From Bradyrhizobium sp. CCBAU 53351 (lineage in GTDB: Bacteria > Pseudomonadota > Alphaproteobacteria > Rhizobiales > Xanthobacteraceae), in the NCBI RefSeq assembly GCF_015291745.1, contig NZ_CP030059.1:434001-498000 (forward strand): a stretch of 64,000 bases of DNA. The letters are read 5' to 3'. Each line of letters starts with the position of its first letter. Within the stretch, counting starts at the first letter, position 1. Below, one piece after another: positions 63,135 through 64,000 of the stretch. The translations under genes and the position numbers were made by a program. A model generated the notes under the pieces. That model was given only the letters and a program-made list of their open reading frames with translations. It had not been told where the DNA came from and made no database searches.

Positions 63135-64000
63135 TCACCCCCGCGCCATCGCCCGCTTCGCCACCGCCAATCCCATCAGCACGAAGGCCGACGTCACCTC
63201 CGGCCCGCCGACCAGAATCCGCGTCGGCGTCTTCATCTTGTTCCATTCATAGGCGCGGAACGGGCCGCGGCGGCCGCCTTCGCCAAGGCTCGCGACGATG
63301 ACGTTCAGCGCCGGCGCGAAGGCGCGCGGGTCGGCGCCGAGATGGCCGAGCGCGATCAGCGCCAGTGCGGCGTCGAACACGTTCATCTCCGCGGCCATCA
63401 GCTCGCCCTTGACGTAGGACAGCACGCGGTGACGGATGAAGTCGAAATCGCCGGCGGGATCGATCGCGGCCTGCGCCGAAAGCGGCAGCGCCAGGAAAGC
63501 CGCATAGCAGCGGCCGAAATAGGCGCTGTAGAGTTCCGGCAGGTAGTAGATGTGCGAGCGCGGATTGGAGAAGGCGCCGCTCGCGGCCAGCCGCTTCTGG
63601 AAGCCGATGATGCGATGCACCGTGGCGAGCCGCGACGGTGTCTCCAAAACCTTCCAGCGCGCCAGGTTGCGGAAGCTCACCTCGAGAATGTCGAGATTGA
63701 GCGTCGGGTCGAGATCGTTTCCGTAGGGACGCTCGCCCTTGAGGTTGTCGATCCAGGTCGCGACCCCGCCCTCATAGTCGATATTGTCGTTGAGCGGCAC
63801 GGTCACGCGCGGCGCGTTGACGCCGGCATGCACCTGATAGCCGGCATAGAAGTCGAGCAGCGGCTGGTCGATGATCGCATCGCGGCAGCCCGCCTGCGTC
63901 GCCGCCGAGATCGAGCAGGCCGTGGTGTCGCAATCCGGCACGTAGATGCCGAAGCCGAGATCCTGCTTGATCTGTGCGAAGTAGCGCGAGAACCGCGGAT
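63135..64000 (-). CDS. Unknown protein, 5' end cut by window
   Basis: The minus-strand frame is open across the right edge (RYFAQIKQDLGFGIYVPDCD continues upstream of the Met-like GTG at 63941), so at least 287 aa are seen and the N-terminus is missing. It is helix-rich, with WIDNLKGERPYGNDLDPTLN, LEVSFRNLARWKVLETPSRL, YYLPELYSAYFGRCYAAFLA and a C-terminal GGPEVTSAFVLMGLAVAKRA. A membrane segment is not clear. The PDCDTTACSI stretch recalls alpha/alpha-toroid enzymes, but I do not assign a family. Confidence 0.7.
   Translation of the reverse strand, partial: PRFSRYFAQIKQDLGFGIYVPDCDTTACSISAATQAGCRDAIIDQPLLDFYAGYQVHAGVNAPRVTVPLNDNIDYEGGVATWIDNLKGERPYGNDLDPTLNLDILEVSFRNLARWKVLETPSRLATVHRIIGFQKRLAASGAFSNPRSHIYYLPELYSAYFGRCYAAFLALPLSAQAAIDPAGDFDFIRHRVLSYVKGELMAAEMNVFDAALALIALGHLGADPRAFAPALNVIVASLGEGGRRGPFRAYEWNKMKTPTRILVGGPEVTSAFVLMGLAVAKRAMARG

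Overview
The window is GC-rich proteobacterial chromosome. Gene content and order point to an alphaproteobacterium of the Bradyrhizobium / Nitrobacteraceae type. The clues are the rplU-rpmA...obgE...proB-proA-nadD-rsfS-rlmH-envC-ctpA order, an RNA-silencing/ribosome housekeeping block, many orphan response regulators, FixJ-like HTH proteins and dispersed palindromic repeats. The genus is my inference from protein and synteny memory; no database search was run. There is no rRNA, CRISPR array or prophage. One tRNA and one intact insertion sequence are present.

Layout. 1-16055 (mostly minus strand): a housekeeping block running rplU, rpmA, GNAT, MaoC, obgE, [sulfatase and a Bug-type binding protein], proB, [parD and a broken parE], proA, nadD, rsfS, rlmH, envC, ctpA and a polysaccharide deacetylase cut by the window edge. 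It covers ribosome assembly, proline and NAD synthesis, and cell-wall hydrolysis. 16401-23674: a ROK-like sugar-kinase fold whose motifs come in permuted order, tRNA-Ser(CGA), a TetR/YciI pair with two phased operators, a DUF2157/GDYXXLXY membrane pair, and a Tat-type SEC-C protein beside a small secreted Cys protein. 23822-28121: a divergent MocR/EamA pair and a divergent LysR/NAD(P)H-quinone-oxidoreductase-like pair.

28210-47060 is a signalling island. It holds a degenerate REC-EAL protein, an unknown 387-aa protein, a LuxR-type protein with a decayed histidine-kinase DHp domain, an orphan Hpt, two tandem Crp/Fnr paralogues, a cheA-cheW-cheY-cheR-pilZ operon without cheB or a receptor, several single-domain receivers, a FixJ-like regulator, and a 1198-aa hybrid histidine kinase translationally coupled to a receiver.

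47468-54614 is the most coherent accessory system. A GntR/FCD repressor faces an operon for an ABC importer (NMT1-type binding protein, ATPase, permease), an IlvD/Edd-family sugar-acid dehydratase, an RraA/HMG-aldolase-family protein and a Tat-exported SMP-30-type lactonase. A perfect 26-bp palindrome lies between repressor and operon. This looks like uptake and breakdown of a lactone or aldonic acid whose identity cannot be read from sequence. 54737-64000: oligopeptidase B, an MBOAT/SGNH-like O-acylation pair, serine-glyoxylate-type aminotransferase, a secreted SNase-like protein, an IS110-family element bracketed by two opposite REP-like hairpins, and a partial unknown gene at the right edge.
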